Of a DNA stretch of 64,000 nt, positions 37,763 to 50,149 are shown piece after piece. The stretch comes from Serratia fonticola (GTDB lineage: Bacteria; Pseudomonadota; Gammaproteobacteria; Enterobacterales; Enterobacteriaceae). A program made the translations under genes and the position numbers. Every line of letters starts with the position of its first letter. Positions within the stretch are counted from its first letter, which is position 1. The DNA lies in the NCBI RefSeq assembly GCF_001006005.1, contig NZ_CP011254.1, positions 5,270,001 to 5,334,000 of the forward strand. The letters run 5' to 3'. The notes beneath the pieces are model-generated. The model ran no database searches. It saw only the letters and a list, made by a program, of their open reading frames with translations, and was not told where the DNA came from.

Positions 37763-39103
37763 TTACTGTTGGAACGGGTAAACATTACCCAGCCCAAGGA
37801 TAGAAGTCAGGGCATCCAGTGCCGCACGCCCTTCATGCAGCAATTGCGGGTCTGCCAGATCCTCTTGTACCAAGCGATCGCGGTAATAGCGGTCTACCCA
37901 GTCGTTCAGGGTGGTGAAAAGCGTATCGTTCATCATCACCCGTGGGTTCACCGCTCTCAACTCAGCTTCGTTCAGCGCCACGCGTAAACGCAGGCAAGCC
38001 GGGCCACCGCCGTTGCGCATGCTTTCGCGCAGGTCGAACACCTTGATCTCGTCGATTGGCCCACCGCTGGCCACCATCTCCGACAGATAATGCCAAACGC
38101 CCGGATGCTGGCGGGACTCTTCCGGTACCACGATCATCATCTTGCCATCGGCTTTGGTCAGGATCTGGCTGTTAAACAGGTAGGTCGCCACCGCATCCCC
38201 CACGCTGACACGAGAGGTTGGCACTTCTATCGCCACCAGCTCCGTCTCCAGCAAGGCCATCTTACGGCGGATTTGATCCAGCCCCTGCTGCTGATGCAGG
38301 AACGCCTGCTGATGATGGAACAGCACCTGCTGATTGCTGACGGCGATCACGTCGTTATGGAAAACGCCCTGGTCGATCACCGCCGGATTTTGTTGCAGGA
38401 ATACCGTGTGTTGCTCGTGCAACTGATGTAGACGGGCGATCGCCTCACTGGCCTCGCGCGTCTGGCGTGCCGGGTAACGCGTGGGGGCACTTTCCCCGCC
38501 AAACTCCTGCTTGCCGTACACAAAGACCTGCACCCCGGGTTTGGCATAGTCACCCCCAAGGCGGTTATGGTTGGCAGCGCCCTCATCCCCAAAGAGTGCC
38601 ACCTGCGGTAAGGCATCATGGTGAGTAAAGTATTGCTCATCATTGAAGATGGCTCGCAGCACGCTAGAAGTGGTTTCAGCCTCAATCGCACGATGGAATT
38701 TGTTATTCAGATTGGCGGCGGTGAAATGCACTTTGCCATCCAGACTGTCTGGCGAAGGCGAAACCGTCGCGGCATTGGCCGTCCACATGGATGAGGCCGA
38801 ACTGAGCGCCGAGAGCAGGCGCGGTGAGGTTCGCATCGCCTGGGCCAGCACGCTCTCGTCGCTACCGCTGAAGCCCAATTTACGCAGCGTGGGAAGATGA
38901 GGTCGTTCCTGCGGAGGCAGCACGCCCTGCTGGAAGCCCATATCTGCCAGCGCTTTCATTTTCAGCAGCCCCTGCTTTGCCGCCAGCTTGGGGTTCGATA
39001 CGCTGTTGCGGTGCTGCGTCGAAGCCTCATTGCCAAACGACAGCCCGGCATAGTGGTGCGTCAAGCCAACCAACCCATCGAAATTGACTTCATATCCGGA
39101 CAT
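37763..39103 (-). CDS. astB: N-succinylarginine dihydrolase AstB
   Basis: A 446-residue amidinotransferase-fold enzyme hydrolysing N-succinylarginine to succinylornithine, CO2 and two ammonia; this step releases most of the nitrogen. Landmarks: [53 protein letters not shown], and [11 protein letters not shown] with the catalytic cysteine. ATG at 39103 (MSGYEVN) has CAGGAG upstream and equals the E. coli start; the frame stays open to 39142. Confidence 0.95.
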   Translation of the reverse strand: MSGYEVNFDGLVGLTHHYAGLSFGNEASTQHRNSVSNPKLAAKQGLLKMKALADMGFQQGVLPPQERPHLPTLRKLGFSGSDESVLAQAMRTSPRLLSALSSASSMWTANAATVSPSPDSLDGKVHFTAANLNNKFHRAIEAETTSSVLRAIFNDEQYFTHHDALPQVALFGDEGAANHNRLGGDYAKPGVQVFVYGKQEFGGESAPTRYPARQTREASEAIARLHQLHEQHTVFLQQNPAVIDQGVFHNDVIAVSNQQVLFHHQQAFLHQQQGLDQIRRKMALLETELVAIEVPTSRVSVGDAVATYLFNSQILTKADGKMMIVVPEESRQHPGVWHYLSEMVASGGPIDEIKVFDLRESMRNGGGPACLRLRVALNEAELRAVNPRVMMNDTLFTTLNDWVDRYYRDRLVQEDLADPQLLHEGRAALDALTSILGLGNVYPFQQ

Positions 39104-39152
39104 TTTGCTCTCCTGTAAACTGCGAAGGGTGATACCTGTCACCGGGTGCTAT

Positions 39153-39325
39153 CCCCCTCACCCTAACCCTCTCCCCAAGGAGAGGGAATCGGACGTGCCA
39201 ACATTAACTTCTCCTGCTACCTGACCGGTGTCAGATATAAACTGATGCTACAGAGGTATCTCCGTTCCTGACCTCGACGCCGCTCTGGCCCCCTCTCCCT
39301 GAGGGAGAGGGTTGGGGTGAGGGGG
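39153..39325. repeat. REP doublet (REPIN-like) between astD and astB
   Basis: Left arm from 39153 (CCCCCTCACCCTAACCCTCT, then CCCCAAGGAGAGGG) and inverted right arm 39289-39325 (CCCTCTCCCTGAGGGAGAGG, then GTTGGGGTGAGGGGG), separated by about 100 nt. It splits the ast operon with a 286-nt gap between astD and astB that most relatives lack, so it may influence mRNA processing or the expression ratio. Confidence 0.85.
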
Positions 39326-39389
39326 AAACATCAATGGCAACACAACCGTTAAACAATCTATTTCAATAAGTTAGAAACAAACCTGGCAA

Positions 39390-41896
<2,507 letters not shown>

Positions 41897-41946
41897 AATG
41901 CGAACCTCGGAAGTCATCGGCTGCGCACCGGGCGCAGCCGCCTTGA

Positions 41947-43176
<1,230 letters not shown>

Positions 43177-43421
43177 TCAGCAAAGGCTGAATTTTGGCGG
43201 TAAGGACCGCTCTGGCGGCGCAAGGCCGGCGAAAAAGCAAATTAACCCTATTATCCAGTGTCTTTTCTGGCCGACGATAATGCTGCTCACCGCCGCCTAT
43301 TCAGATACAAACTTGTTACATAAAATCGGTTATTCGCTATTAATGCCGCATTTAGCACCCCGGAGCGGGGAATAAATGTTAATGAGTAGTTAAAATACAG
43401 CCCATTTGATAAATAGTGTAG

Positions 43422-43437
43422 AGCAGCTATCGTGCCA
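43422..43437 (-). promoter_or_regulatory. Sigma-54 promoter of astCADBE
   Basis: On the minus strand TGGCAC-GATAG-CTGCT fits the -24/-12 consensus TGGCAC-N5-TTGCW with a single change and keeps the invariant GG and GC 10 bp apart. It lies 261 nt before the astC start, giving a long leader. The ast operon is sigma-54/NtrC-dependent in E. coli, which supports the call. Confidence 0.75.
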
Positions 43438-43490
43438 GAACGGGCTTTTTGACGGATTTACTAATTTTTTTCGTTAAAACAAGGAGTTAT

Positions 43491-43529
43491 ATTGCATAAA
43501 TATTCAATAATTATGCATTTGTAATGATT
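43491..43529. promoter_or_regulatory. ArgR-like ARG box pair upstream of astC
   Basis: Box 1 at 43491-43508 (ATTGCATAAATATTCAAT) matches the ARG box core TGAAT-W4-ATTCA with one change. After the usual 3-nt spacer, box 2 at 43512-43529 matches less well. The pair lies between the sigma-54 promoter and the NtrC-like site, where ArgR enhances ast expression in E. coli. Confidence 0.55.
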
Positions 43530-43653
43530 AATGGCAAAAATAGGGCCTAAAATCATCAGCGACGGAGAAATCCTATTCAATCGCAAAATTCTTCCGCTTT
43601 TCTGATCCTGCTCGCAAAAATAATTGCGCTAGAGGACGGGTTCGGCGCCTTTT

Positions 43654-43670
43654 TGCACCGCAATTGTGCA
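43654..43670. promoter_or_regulatory. NtrC-like enhancer site
   Basis: TGCACC-GCAAT-TGTGCA fits the NtrC consensus TGCACC-N5-GGTGCA at 11 of 12 positions. It lies about 217 bp upstream of the -24 element, a workable enhancer distance, and 123 nt before the divergent alpha/beta-hydrolase gene. Confidence 0.7.
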
Positions 43671-43792
43671 ATGCGCCCTCATTTAGCGCAGCAAAATGCC
43701 CCTCAGCAGATTACGGGTTAACCCCCAGTCTTTGACTACACTGTTAAGCTACCCCGTACTCAATGATCCTCCTCAACGTTAAGGATCCCAAC

Positions 43793-44767
43793 ATGAGCAA
43801 GAAAACCTTTGATGCCACCCAGCCCGCAGCAGTTAAAGACGTAGCCGCCTTTCTGGCGGAGTTAAATGCCAGCGGCGGCAAACCGATGGAACAGATGAAG
43901 CCGAAGGAAGCCCGTAAGGTGTTGGAAGGCGCGCAACGCAGCGTGGAGGTGGTACAGCGTGAGGTCGAGATCGAAGAGAAAACCATTCACGTGGCTGGTC
44001 AGGACATCCTGCTGCACATCGTGCGTCCGCCACGAGTGAAAGGTAAATTGCCGGTATTTATGTTTTTCCACGGCGGCGGCTGGGTATTGGGTGACTTCCC
44101 TACCCACGAACGATTGGTGCGCGATCTGGTTTACAGTTCAGGAGCGGTCGCGGTGTTTGTCAATTACACACCGTCGCCAGAAGCCCAGTATCCCACCGCC
44201 ATCGAGCAAGCCTACGCGGCGACGGAATGGGTGGCGGAATACGGAGAAAAAATCAACGTCGACGGTACCCGGCTGGCGGTAGTGGGTAATAGCGTTGGCG
44301 GTAATATGGCGACGGTGGTCAGCCTGATGGCTAAAGAGCGAGGCACACCGGCACTGCGCTGCCAAATCCTGCTATGGCCGGTCACCCACGCCAGTTTTGA
44401 TCGTGATTCCTATCATCAATTTGCCGAAGGCCATTTCCTGACGCGCAATATGATGAAGTGGTTTTGGGACAACTACACCACCGACAAGGCCCAGCGTAAG
44501 GAGATCTACGCCTCACCGCTCAATGCGAGCCTGGAGCAGCTGCGAGGGCTGCCACCCGCGCTGATCCAGACCGCCGAGCTGGACGTATTGCGGGATGAGG
44601 GGGAAGCCTACGCCCGCTTGCTGAACGCGGCTGGCGTCGAGGTGACCGCCACCCGCTACAATGGGCTGATCCACGATTACGGCCTGTTAAACCCGCTCGC
44701 CCAGGTTCCGGCGGTGCATTCGGCTATTCATCAGGCCGGACGTGCATTGAAGCATTATCTGGCCTAG
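43793..44767 (+). CDS. Alpha/beta hydrolase (hormone-sensitive lipase/esterase family)
   Basis: A 324-residue HSL-family esterase. The oxyanion signature HGGGWVLGDFPTH, the nucleophile elbow GNSVGGNMA (Ser) and a late acid/His pair (ELDVLRDEGE, GLIHDYGLLN) form a complete triad. It should hydrolyse short-chain esters; the natural substrate is unknown. ATG at 43793 (MSKKTFDAT) has AAGGA upstream; an in-frame ATG at 43763 adds 10 residues. It is divergent from ast and shares the regulatory region. Confidence 0.85.
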   Translation: MSKKTFDATQPAAVKDVAAFLAELNASGGKPMEQMKPKEARKVLEGAQRSVEVVQREVEIEEKTIHVAGQDILLHIVRPPRVKGKLPVFMFFHGGGWVLGDFPTHERLVRDLVYSSGAVAVFVNYTPSPEAQYPTAIEQAYAATEWVAEYGEKINVDGTRLAVVGNSVGGNMATVVSLMAKERGTPALRCQILLWPVTHASFDRDSYHQFAEGHFLTRNMMKWFWDNYTTDKAQRKEIYASPLNASLEQLRGLPPALIQTAELDVLRDEGEAYARLLNAAGVEVTATRYNGLIHDYGLLNPLAQVPAVHSAIHQAGRALKHYLA

Positions 44768-44804
44768 ATGACTGAGTTTACTACCGCGCCACCAAAGCCT
44801 GAGG

Positions 44805-44910
44805 CAGGTGGGAATATTGCAGGTTAGCTGACCGTTGAGCGCAAGGATGCGCGATACGAGCCTCCAAGGACGGATTCACGGCGTGTCGGCGTTCTGCATA
44901 TTCCCACCTG
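44805..44910. repeat. 106-bp inverted-repeat element between convergent genes
   Basis: Left arm CAGGTGGGAATATTGCAG (44805-44822) and right arm CTGCATATTCCCACCTG (44894-44910) are inverted copies differing by one inserted base. The 71-nt interior holds a smaller hairpin (GCGCAAGGATGCGC). It lies between the esterase gene and the leftward MocR gene. It could be a MITE-like repeat or a large terminator; no target duplication is obvious. Confidence 0.6.
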
Positions 44911-44932
44911 TAGCACTATTCTACGCAGCTAG

Positions 44933-46342
44933 TTAACCCAACCCCCGGATCAGCCTGGCCAAGGTCTTGATGGCGGTTTCAAGCCTGTCGCTCCACTCGA
45001 AGGAGGCGTTCAGGCGGAAACAGTGGTTGAAACGATCGCCGGTGGTAAACATTCGCCCCGGCGCAATACTGATGCCCTCTGCCAGCGCACGCTGGTAAAG
45101 CTCCATGGATGACTGTGTCGCCTCCAGCTCCAGCCACAGGAAATAGCCTCCGTCCGGCTGGCTGACCTTCACCGTGGGCGGGAAGTGATGGGCGATCGCC
45201 TGATGCATGGCGCTTTGGCGCTGGGCCAATAAACGCCGCAGGCGACGCAGATGGGTATCATAGCCGCCATGCAGCAGATAATCGGCGATCGCCATCTGGG
45301 TCGGCACGCTGGTTGAAACGGTGCTCATCAGTTGCAAGCGCTGGATCTGCGGCGCGAAACGCCCTGCCGCCACCCAGCCCACACGGAACCCCGGAGCCAG
45401 ACATTTTGAGAACGACGAGCAGTGCAAAATCTGCCCGCCCTGATCCAACGCCTTGGCAGGCAAGGGCCGCTCGGCGCTGAAATAAAGCTCGCCGTAGACA
45501 TCGTCTTCCAGCAACGAGATCTGATGCTCGCGCAGCATCGTCACCAGCCGTTTTTTATTCTCGTCCGACATGCTCGACCCTTGCGGGTTCTGGAAATGGG
45601 TCATCAGCCAGCAGGCCTTGATCGGATACTGCTCAATCGCCTGCTGCAACGAATCCAGATCGATCCCATGCTGCGGATGGGTAGCGATCGCCACCGCTTT
45701 CAGCTTCAGGCGTTCCAGCGCCTGCAACGCACCGTAAAATGCCGGGGATTCAATCGCCACCGTATCTCCCGGCTGCGTCACCGCTTGCAGGCTGAGGCTT
45801 AACGACTCCATCGCCCCGGCGGTGATCACAATCTCATCAGGGGAGACCTGCATCCCATTCAGCGCATAGCGTTGGGCAATATGGCGACGCAATGCCTCGT
45901 TGCCGGGCGGCAAATTAGCAAGCGAGCTGTGAGGTGTGAATTTCCGCGCCACGCTGCTCAGCGCCCTGGCCAGCTTGGGTTGCATAAACAGGGTGGCATC
46001 GGGGAAAGCCGAGCCGAAGGGCACAATCTCTGGATCCTTACAGGCTTGCAGCACGTCAAAGATAAAAGCGTTGATATCTACCTGTTCGCTCACCAGCAGT
46101 TTTTCACCCCGGACGGGCTGTGGTAACGCCTGTGAACGCGCGGCCACATAGTAACCAGACTGCGGCCGCGCTACGATCCAGCCCTGGCTTTCCAGCAGCT
46201 GGTATGACTGCACCACCGTCATCAGGCTCAGCCCGGCACGTTTACCACTTTCCCGCAGCGAGGGCAGTTTGTCCCCAGCACGCCAAACCCGGCTCTGGAT
46301 CTGTTCGCGGATCTGCTGGGCAAGCTGTTCATATCTGGTCAT
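44933..46342 (-). CDS. ydcR: MocR-type regulator (GntR HTH plus aminotransferase domain), YdcR-like
   Basis: A 469-residue fusion: an N-terminal winged helix-turn-helix (1-75; GDKLPSLRESGKRAGLSLMT) and a fold-type I aminotransferase-like domain (about 110-465) with the PLP lysine in HCSSFSKCLAPGFRVGW. MocR proteins sense PLP or amine/amino-acid adducts of it. The sequence tracks E. coli YdcR along its length. It is divergent from the cytochrome bd operon with a 141-nt gap, so regulation of that operon is possible but unproven. Confidence 0.87.
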   Translation of the reverse strand: MTRYEQLAQQIREQIQSRVWRAGDKLPSLRESGKRAGLSLMTVVQSYQLLESQGWIVARPQSGYYVAARSQALPQPVRGEKLLVSEQVDINAFIFDVLQACKDPEIVPFGSAFPDATLFMQPKLARALSSVARKFTPHSSLANLPPGNEALRRHIAQRYALNGMQVSPDEIVITAGAMESLSLSLQAVTQPGDTVAIESPAFYGALQALERLKLKAVAIATHPQHGIDLDSLQQAIEQYPIKACWLMTHFQNPQGSSMSDENKKRLVTMLREHQISLLEDDVYGELYFSAERPLPAKALDQGGQILHCSSFSKCLAPGFRVGWVAAGRFAPQIQRLQLMSTVSTSVPTQMAIADYLLHGGYDTHLRRLRRLLAQRQSAMHQAIAHHFPPTVKVSQPDGGYFLWLELEATQSSMELYQRALAEGISIAPGRMFTTGDRFNHCFRLNASFEWSDRLETAIKTLARLIRGLG

Positions 46343-46483
46343 ACAATTCCAACTGTTATAGTAAAAAGTGAAATAACTGTCACTGTTATCGTTACTCTAC
46401 TCCATGCTCTACTTAGCGCAAGTTTTAATAAGCAAGCTATCGCTTTCCTAAGAGGCCGATTATGAACAAATCAAGGAGGCTCC

Positions 46484-47884
46484 ATGTTCGGACTTGATGC
46501 ATTGGAGCTGGCACGGATCCAGTTCGCCTTCACCGTTTCCTTCCATATTATCTTCCCGGCGATCACCATCGGCATGGCCAGCTATCTGGCGGTGCTCGAA
46601 GGCCTATGGCTGAAAACCGGCAATCAGGCTTACCGGGATCTGTACCACTTCTGGTCGAAAATCTTCGCCGTTAACTTCGGCATGGGCGTAGTCTCGGGCC
46701 TGGTGATGGCCTATCAGTTCGGCACCAACTGGAGCTTTTTCTCCGAGTTTGCTGGCAGTATCACCGGCCCATTGCTGACCTATGAAGTGCTGACTGCCTT
46801 CTTCCTCGAAGCCGGTTTCCTGGGCGTGATGCTGTTTGGCTGGAACCGTGTTGGCCCCGGTCTGCACTTCTTTGCCACCTGTATGGTAGCACTCGGCACG
46901 CTGATCTCCACCTTCTGGATCCTGGCCTCCAACAGCTGGATGCAGACCCCGCAGGGGCATGAGATCATCAACGGCGTCGTCGTGCCGGTTGACTGGTTCA
47001 AAGTGATCTTCAACCCGTCCTTCCCTTACCGCCTGCTGCATATGACCACTGCGGCATTCCTGTCGTCGGCCTTCTTTATCGGTGCCTCGGCGGCATGGCA
47101 CCTGCTGCGTGGCCGTGATACGCCAGCCATGCGCAAAATGCTGTCGATGGCCATGTGGATGGCACTGATCGTCGCCCCTATTCAGGCGGTGATCGGCGAC
47201 GCACACGGCCTCAATACGCTGAAATATCAACCGGCCAAAATCGCCGCCATCGAAGGCCACTGGGAAAACCCGCCGGGAGAGGCCACGCCGCTGATCCTGT
47301 TCGGTTGGCCGGATATGGAACGTGAAGAAACCCGCTTCAAGGTGGAAATCCCTTACCTGGGCAGCCTGATCCTCACCCACAGCCTCACCGAGCAGGTTCC
47401 GGCGTTGAAATCCTTCGCACCGGAAGACCGCCCTAACTCCACCGTGGTGTTCTGGTCGTTCCGCATCATGGTGGCGCTGGGCATGCTGATGATCCTGGCT
47501 GGCGTGTGGAGCCTGTGGCTACGCTGGCGCGGCGGACTGTATCAGTCCAAACCCTTCCTGTACTTCATTCTGTGGATGGGGCCTTCGGGGCTGATTGCCT
47601 TGCTGGCGGGCTGGTTCACCACCGAGATTGGCCGCCAGCCATGGGTCGTCTACGGGCTGCAACGCACCGCCGATGCCGTCTCTGCCCACGGTGACATCCA
47701 TATGAGCGTGAGCCTACTGGCCTTTATCGCCGTCTATTGCTCGGTGTTTGGCGTCGGCTACTCCTACATGATGCGTCTGATCCGCAAAGGCCCACAGACC
47801 CATGAAGGTGACGAGCCCAGCGGCCACGGCACACCGGCACGCCCGCTCTCAGCGGTACACGAAACTTTGGACGACAGGAGCTGA
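46484..47884 (+). CDS. cioA: Cytochrome bd-type ubiquinol oxidase subunit I (CioA-like)
   Basis: A 466-residue membrane oxidase subunit binding hemes b558, b595 and d. Family blocks: LARIQFAFTVSFHIIFPAIT (heme b595 His), NFGMGVVSGLVMAYQFGTNW, LLHMTTAAFL (b558 His), GDAHGLNTLKYQPAKIAAIE, and GRQPWVVYGLQRT. The quinol loop is short, as in CioA-type (cyanide-insensitive) oxidases rather than E. coli CydA. Strong RBS AAGGAGG. It couples quinol oxidation to O2 reduction with modest proton-motive force. Confidence 0.9.
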   Translation: MFGLDALELARIQFAFTVSFHIIFPAITIGMASYLAVLEGLWLKTGNQAYRDLYHFWSKIFAVNFGMGVVSGLVMAYQFGTNWSFFSEFAGSITGPLLTYEVLTAFFLEAGFLGVMLFGWNRVGPGLHFFATCMVALGTLISTFWILASNSWMQTPQGHEIINGVVVPVDWFKVIFNPSFPYRLLHMTTAAFLSSAFFIGASAAWHLLRGRDTPAMRKMLSMAMWMALIVAPIQAVIGDAHGLNTLKYQPAKIAAIEGHWENPPGEATPLILFGWPDMEREETRFKVEIPYLGSLILTHSLTEQVPALKSFAPEDRPNSTVVFWSFRIMVALGMLMILAGVWSLWLRWRGGLYQSKPFLYFILWMGPSGLIALLAGWFTTEIGRQPWVVYGLQRTADAVSAHGDIHMSVSLLAFIAVYCSVFGVGYSYMMRLIRKGPQTHEGDEPSGHGTPARPLSAVHETLDDRS

Positions 47885-47886
47885 AC

Positions 47887-48894
47887 ATGGGTATCGATCT
47901 TCCGTTGATTTGGTTTGTGATCATCGTGTTCAGCACCATGATGTACGTGGTCATGGACGGCTTTGATCTGGGCATTGGCATTCTGTTCCCGTGGGTGAAA
48001 AACAGCCACGATCGCGATGTGATGATGAATACCGTGGCACCGGTGTGGGACGGCAACGAAACCTGGCTGGTGCTCGGCGGAGCCGCCCTGTTTGGGGCTT
48101 TCCCCCTGGCGTATGCGGTGATCCTGGACGCGTTGGCCATTCCCCTCACCCTGATGCTGTTTGGCCTGATCTTTCGCGGCGTAGCCTTTGAGTTCCGCTT
48201 CAAGGCCCAACCGGAAAAGCGCCATATCTGGGATAAGGCATTTATCGGCGGTTCAATCCTGGCAACCTTCTGCCAGGGCGTGGTGGTCGGGGCGATTATC
48301 GACGGCTTCCCGGTGGAAGGCCGTGCCTATGTTGGCGGCCCCTTCGACTGGTTCACACCGTTCGCCCTGTTCTGTGGTTTGGGCTTGGTAGTGACCTATG
48401 CGTTACTTGGCTGCACCTGGTTGGTGATGAAGACTGCCGGAAGCTTGCAGGCCCGGATGCATCGTCTGACCACCCCGCTGTTGGCTAGCCTGCTGCTAAT
48501 CTTGCTGGCCGTCAGCGTGTGGACGCCAATCGCTCACCCTGAAATTGCGACCCGCTGGTTCAGCCTGCCGAACCTGTTCTGGCTGCTACCGGTGCCGCTG
48601 TTGGTGCTGCTCAGCGCCTGGGGTATCTGGCACGGCGTACGCCACGATGCCCACTATTCGCCGTTCCTGTTGACGCTGTTGCTGGTGTTTCTGGGGCTAA
48701 GCGGTCTGGGTATCAGCATCTGGCCGCTGCTGATCCCACCGACCATCACCCTGTGGCAAGCCGCTGCGCCGCTACAAAGTCTGGGCTTTATGCTGGTGGG
48801 CGCGCTGTTTATTATTCCGATTATTTTGGTCTACACCTTCTGGAGCTACTACGTGTTCCGCGGCAAGGTGAGCCATGAGGATGGGTATCACTGA
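47887..48894 (+). CDS. cioB: Cytochrome bd-type ubiquinol oxidase subunit II (CioB-like)
   Basis: A 335-residue polytopic subunit (CydB family). It starts with LPLIWFVIIVFSTMMYVVMD, then GFDLGIGILFPWV, APVWDGNETWLVLGGAALFG and a C-terminal WSYYVFRGKV, all typical. Shorter than E. coli CydB, matching the CioB class. It is 2 nt after subunit I, and its stop overlaps the next start (TGATG). Confidence 0.92.
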   Translation: MGIDLPLIWFVIIVFSTMMYVVMDGFDLGIGILFPWVKNSHDRDVMMNTVAPVWDGNETWLVLGGAALFGAFPLAYAVILDALAIPLTLMLFGLIFRGVAFEFRFKAQPEKRHIWDKAFIGGSILATFCQGVVVGAIIDGFPVEGRAYVGGPFDWFTPFALFCGLGLVVTYALLGCTWLVMKTAGSLQARMHRLTTPLLASLLLILLAVSVWTPIAHPEIATRWFSLPNLFWLLPVPLLVLLSAWGIWHGVRHDAHYSPFLLTLLLVFLGLSGLGISIWPLLIPPTITLWQAAAPLQSLGFMLVGALFIIPIILVYTFWSYYVFRGKVSHEDGYH

Positions 48895-49052
48895 TGATGA
48901 ACAAGACGATGAATGAGAAGAGCGCCACCATTCCCTGGTGGAAACGCGTCGGCTGGTTGGTGGTTATCTGGAGTGCGAGCGTCTTGGGGTTGTTTTTGGT
49001 CGCTTCGCTATTCCGCCTGCTGATGACCGCCGCCGGGATGAAGCCGGAATAA
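48894..49052 (+). CDS. DUF2474 small membrane subunit of the bd oxidase
   Basis: A 52-residue ORF (MMNKTMNEKSATIPWWKRVG...) with WWKR before a single membrane helix (about 20-45) and a Met-Lys-Pro-Glu end. This is the pattern of DUF2474 proteins found behind CioAB-type operons, functionally comparable to CydX of the E. coli enzyme. The ATG overlaps the subunit II stop by 1 nt, so translation is coupled. A second ATG at 48897 is possible. It ends 2 nt before the stop of the convergent desaturase gene. Confidence 0.85.
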   Translation: MMNKTMNEKSATIPWWKRVGWLVVIWSASVLGLFLVASLFRLLMTAAGMKPE

Positions 49053-49054
49053 CT

Positions 49055-50149
49055 TTACTGCTTCCCCATCGATCCCAAAAAACGCTGTTGCATCTGCAAC
49101 AGCGTTTTCAGATCCAGGCACTGATAATCCAGCCCGTGTTGAGCCGCAACCTCGGCAATAATCTTCGCCAGAGCCGGGTAATGCCGATGGCTCCAATGCG
49201 GGAACAGATGATGGGTCAGGTGCAGGTTGGCGCCGCCCAGCCAGTAGCCAACCCAGAGCGGCTTGGCCTGCCAGTCGAAGGTGGTGGCAAACAGATGTTG
49301 ATACCAGCCATGCACCATCTTGCCCTGCTCGGGAGCCTGATAAAAATTGGCTTTGGCCCAATGGGTACCGACAATCAGCATCACAAACACCAACGACGAC
49401 AGCATCTGGCTCAGCAGGTAAGTTAGCCATATCGCCGTGGCGCTGATCTCAGGTGGCATCAGCCAGAGCGGGATTGCCAACGCCAACGTGAAGTGCGCCA
49501 GCTTGCTCAGCAAGAAAACGCCCCAGCCTTTGCTCCCCTGCAACATCATCTTGGGCGTCATGCGCGTTTTGCCAGCCCGATCCAACCAGTCAAAAAGCCA
49601 GATGTAATACGGGAAAGTCAGTGCCGCCACTATCGGCCAGTAGTATTGCTGCAAACGCATAAAGGTTTTGCGCTGCTGGAACGGCGTTTGCCGCAGCACG
49701 CCGTTCGGCTCAATATCCGGATCGTAACCTTCGATATTGTTGTAGGCATGGTGGAAGATGACGTGGCGCACCCGCCAACAGTCCGCATCCAACCCCAACG
49801 GGATGCTCACAATAAAGTTAAGCCAGTGGTTCAGCCGTGCCTGTTTGAAAAAGGCATTGTGTGAGGCGTCGTGCACCACGTTCACCGTCAACATCATGGC
49901 GGAGAAAATAAAGCCGACGTAGCAGCCGAAATAGGCCCAGGCGTTTTGCTGCTGCAAACTGAGTGCATAAAAGCCCGCGCACACCAGGATCAGCAGCAAC
50001 ACCTTAGCGAACATCCCACGGTCGGCAAAGCGGTGGTCGCCCCGCTCCGCCAGATAGGCCTGGCTGCCACGCATCAGCGCCAGATGAATGTCGCGGTTCT
50101 CCCGTTGGAACGTCAAGGGCCGCAGCGGCGTGGTATCAGGCATCTTCAT
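49055..50149 (-). CDS. Membrane fatty acid desaturase (eighth gene of lipid cluster)
   Basis: A 364-residue di-iron desaturase with about four membrane helices. The three histidine boxes are HDASHN, HVIFHHAYNN and HLTHHLFPHW (plus a downstream HRHYP), placing it with the acyl-lipid/acyl-CoA front-end type (linoleoyl-CoA desaturase-like). All eight or more metal-binding histidines are present. It overlaps the preceding paralogous gene by 4 nt (ATGA). Its last codons form a perfect hairpin that doubles as a terminator for the opposite operon. Substrate unknown. Confidence 0.88.
   Translation of the reverse strand: MKMPDTTPLRPLTFQRENRDIHLALMRGSQAYLAERGDHRFADRGMFAKVLLLILVCAGFYALSLQQQNAWAYFGCYVGFIFSAMMLTVNVVHDASHNAFFKQARLNHWLNFIVSIPLGLDADCWRVRHVIFHHAYNNIEGYDPDIEPNGVLRQTPFQQRKTFMRLQQYYWPIVAALTFPYYIWLFDWLDRAGKTRMTPKMMLQGSKGWGVFLLSKLAHFTLALAIPLWLMPPEISATAIWLTYLLSQMLSSLVFVMLIVGTHWAKANFYQAPEQGKMVHGWYQHLFATTFDWQAKPLWVGYWLGGANLHLTHHLFPHWSHRHYPALAKIIAEVAAQHGLDYQCLDLKTLLQMQQRFLGSMGKQ
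49079..49108 (+). terminator. Terminator of the bd-oxidase operon, inside the desaturase CDS
   Basis: Perfect 14-bp inverted repeat AAAACGCTGTTGCA / TGCAACAGCGTTTT with a 2-nt centre (effective loop 4 nt or more). It begins 27 nt after the DUF2474 stop and ends in TTTT on the plus strand. On the minus strand it encodes part of the conserved LLQMQQRF region near the desaturase C-terminus. Confidence 0.78.
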
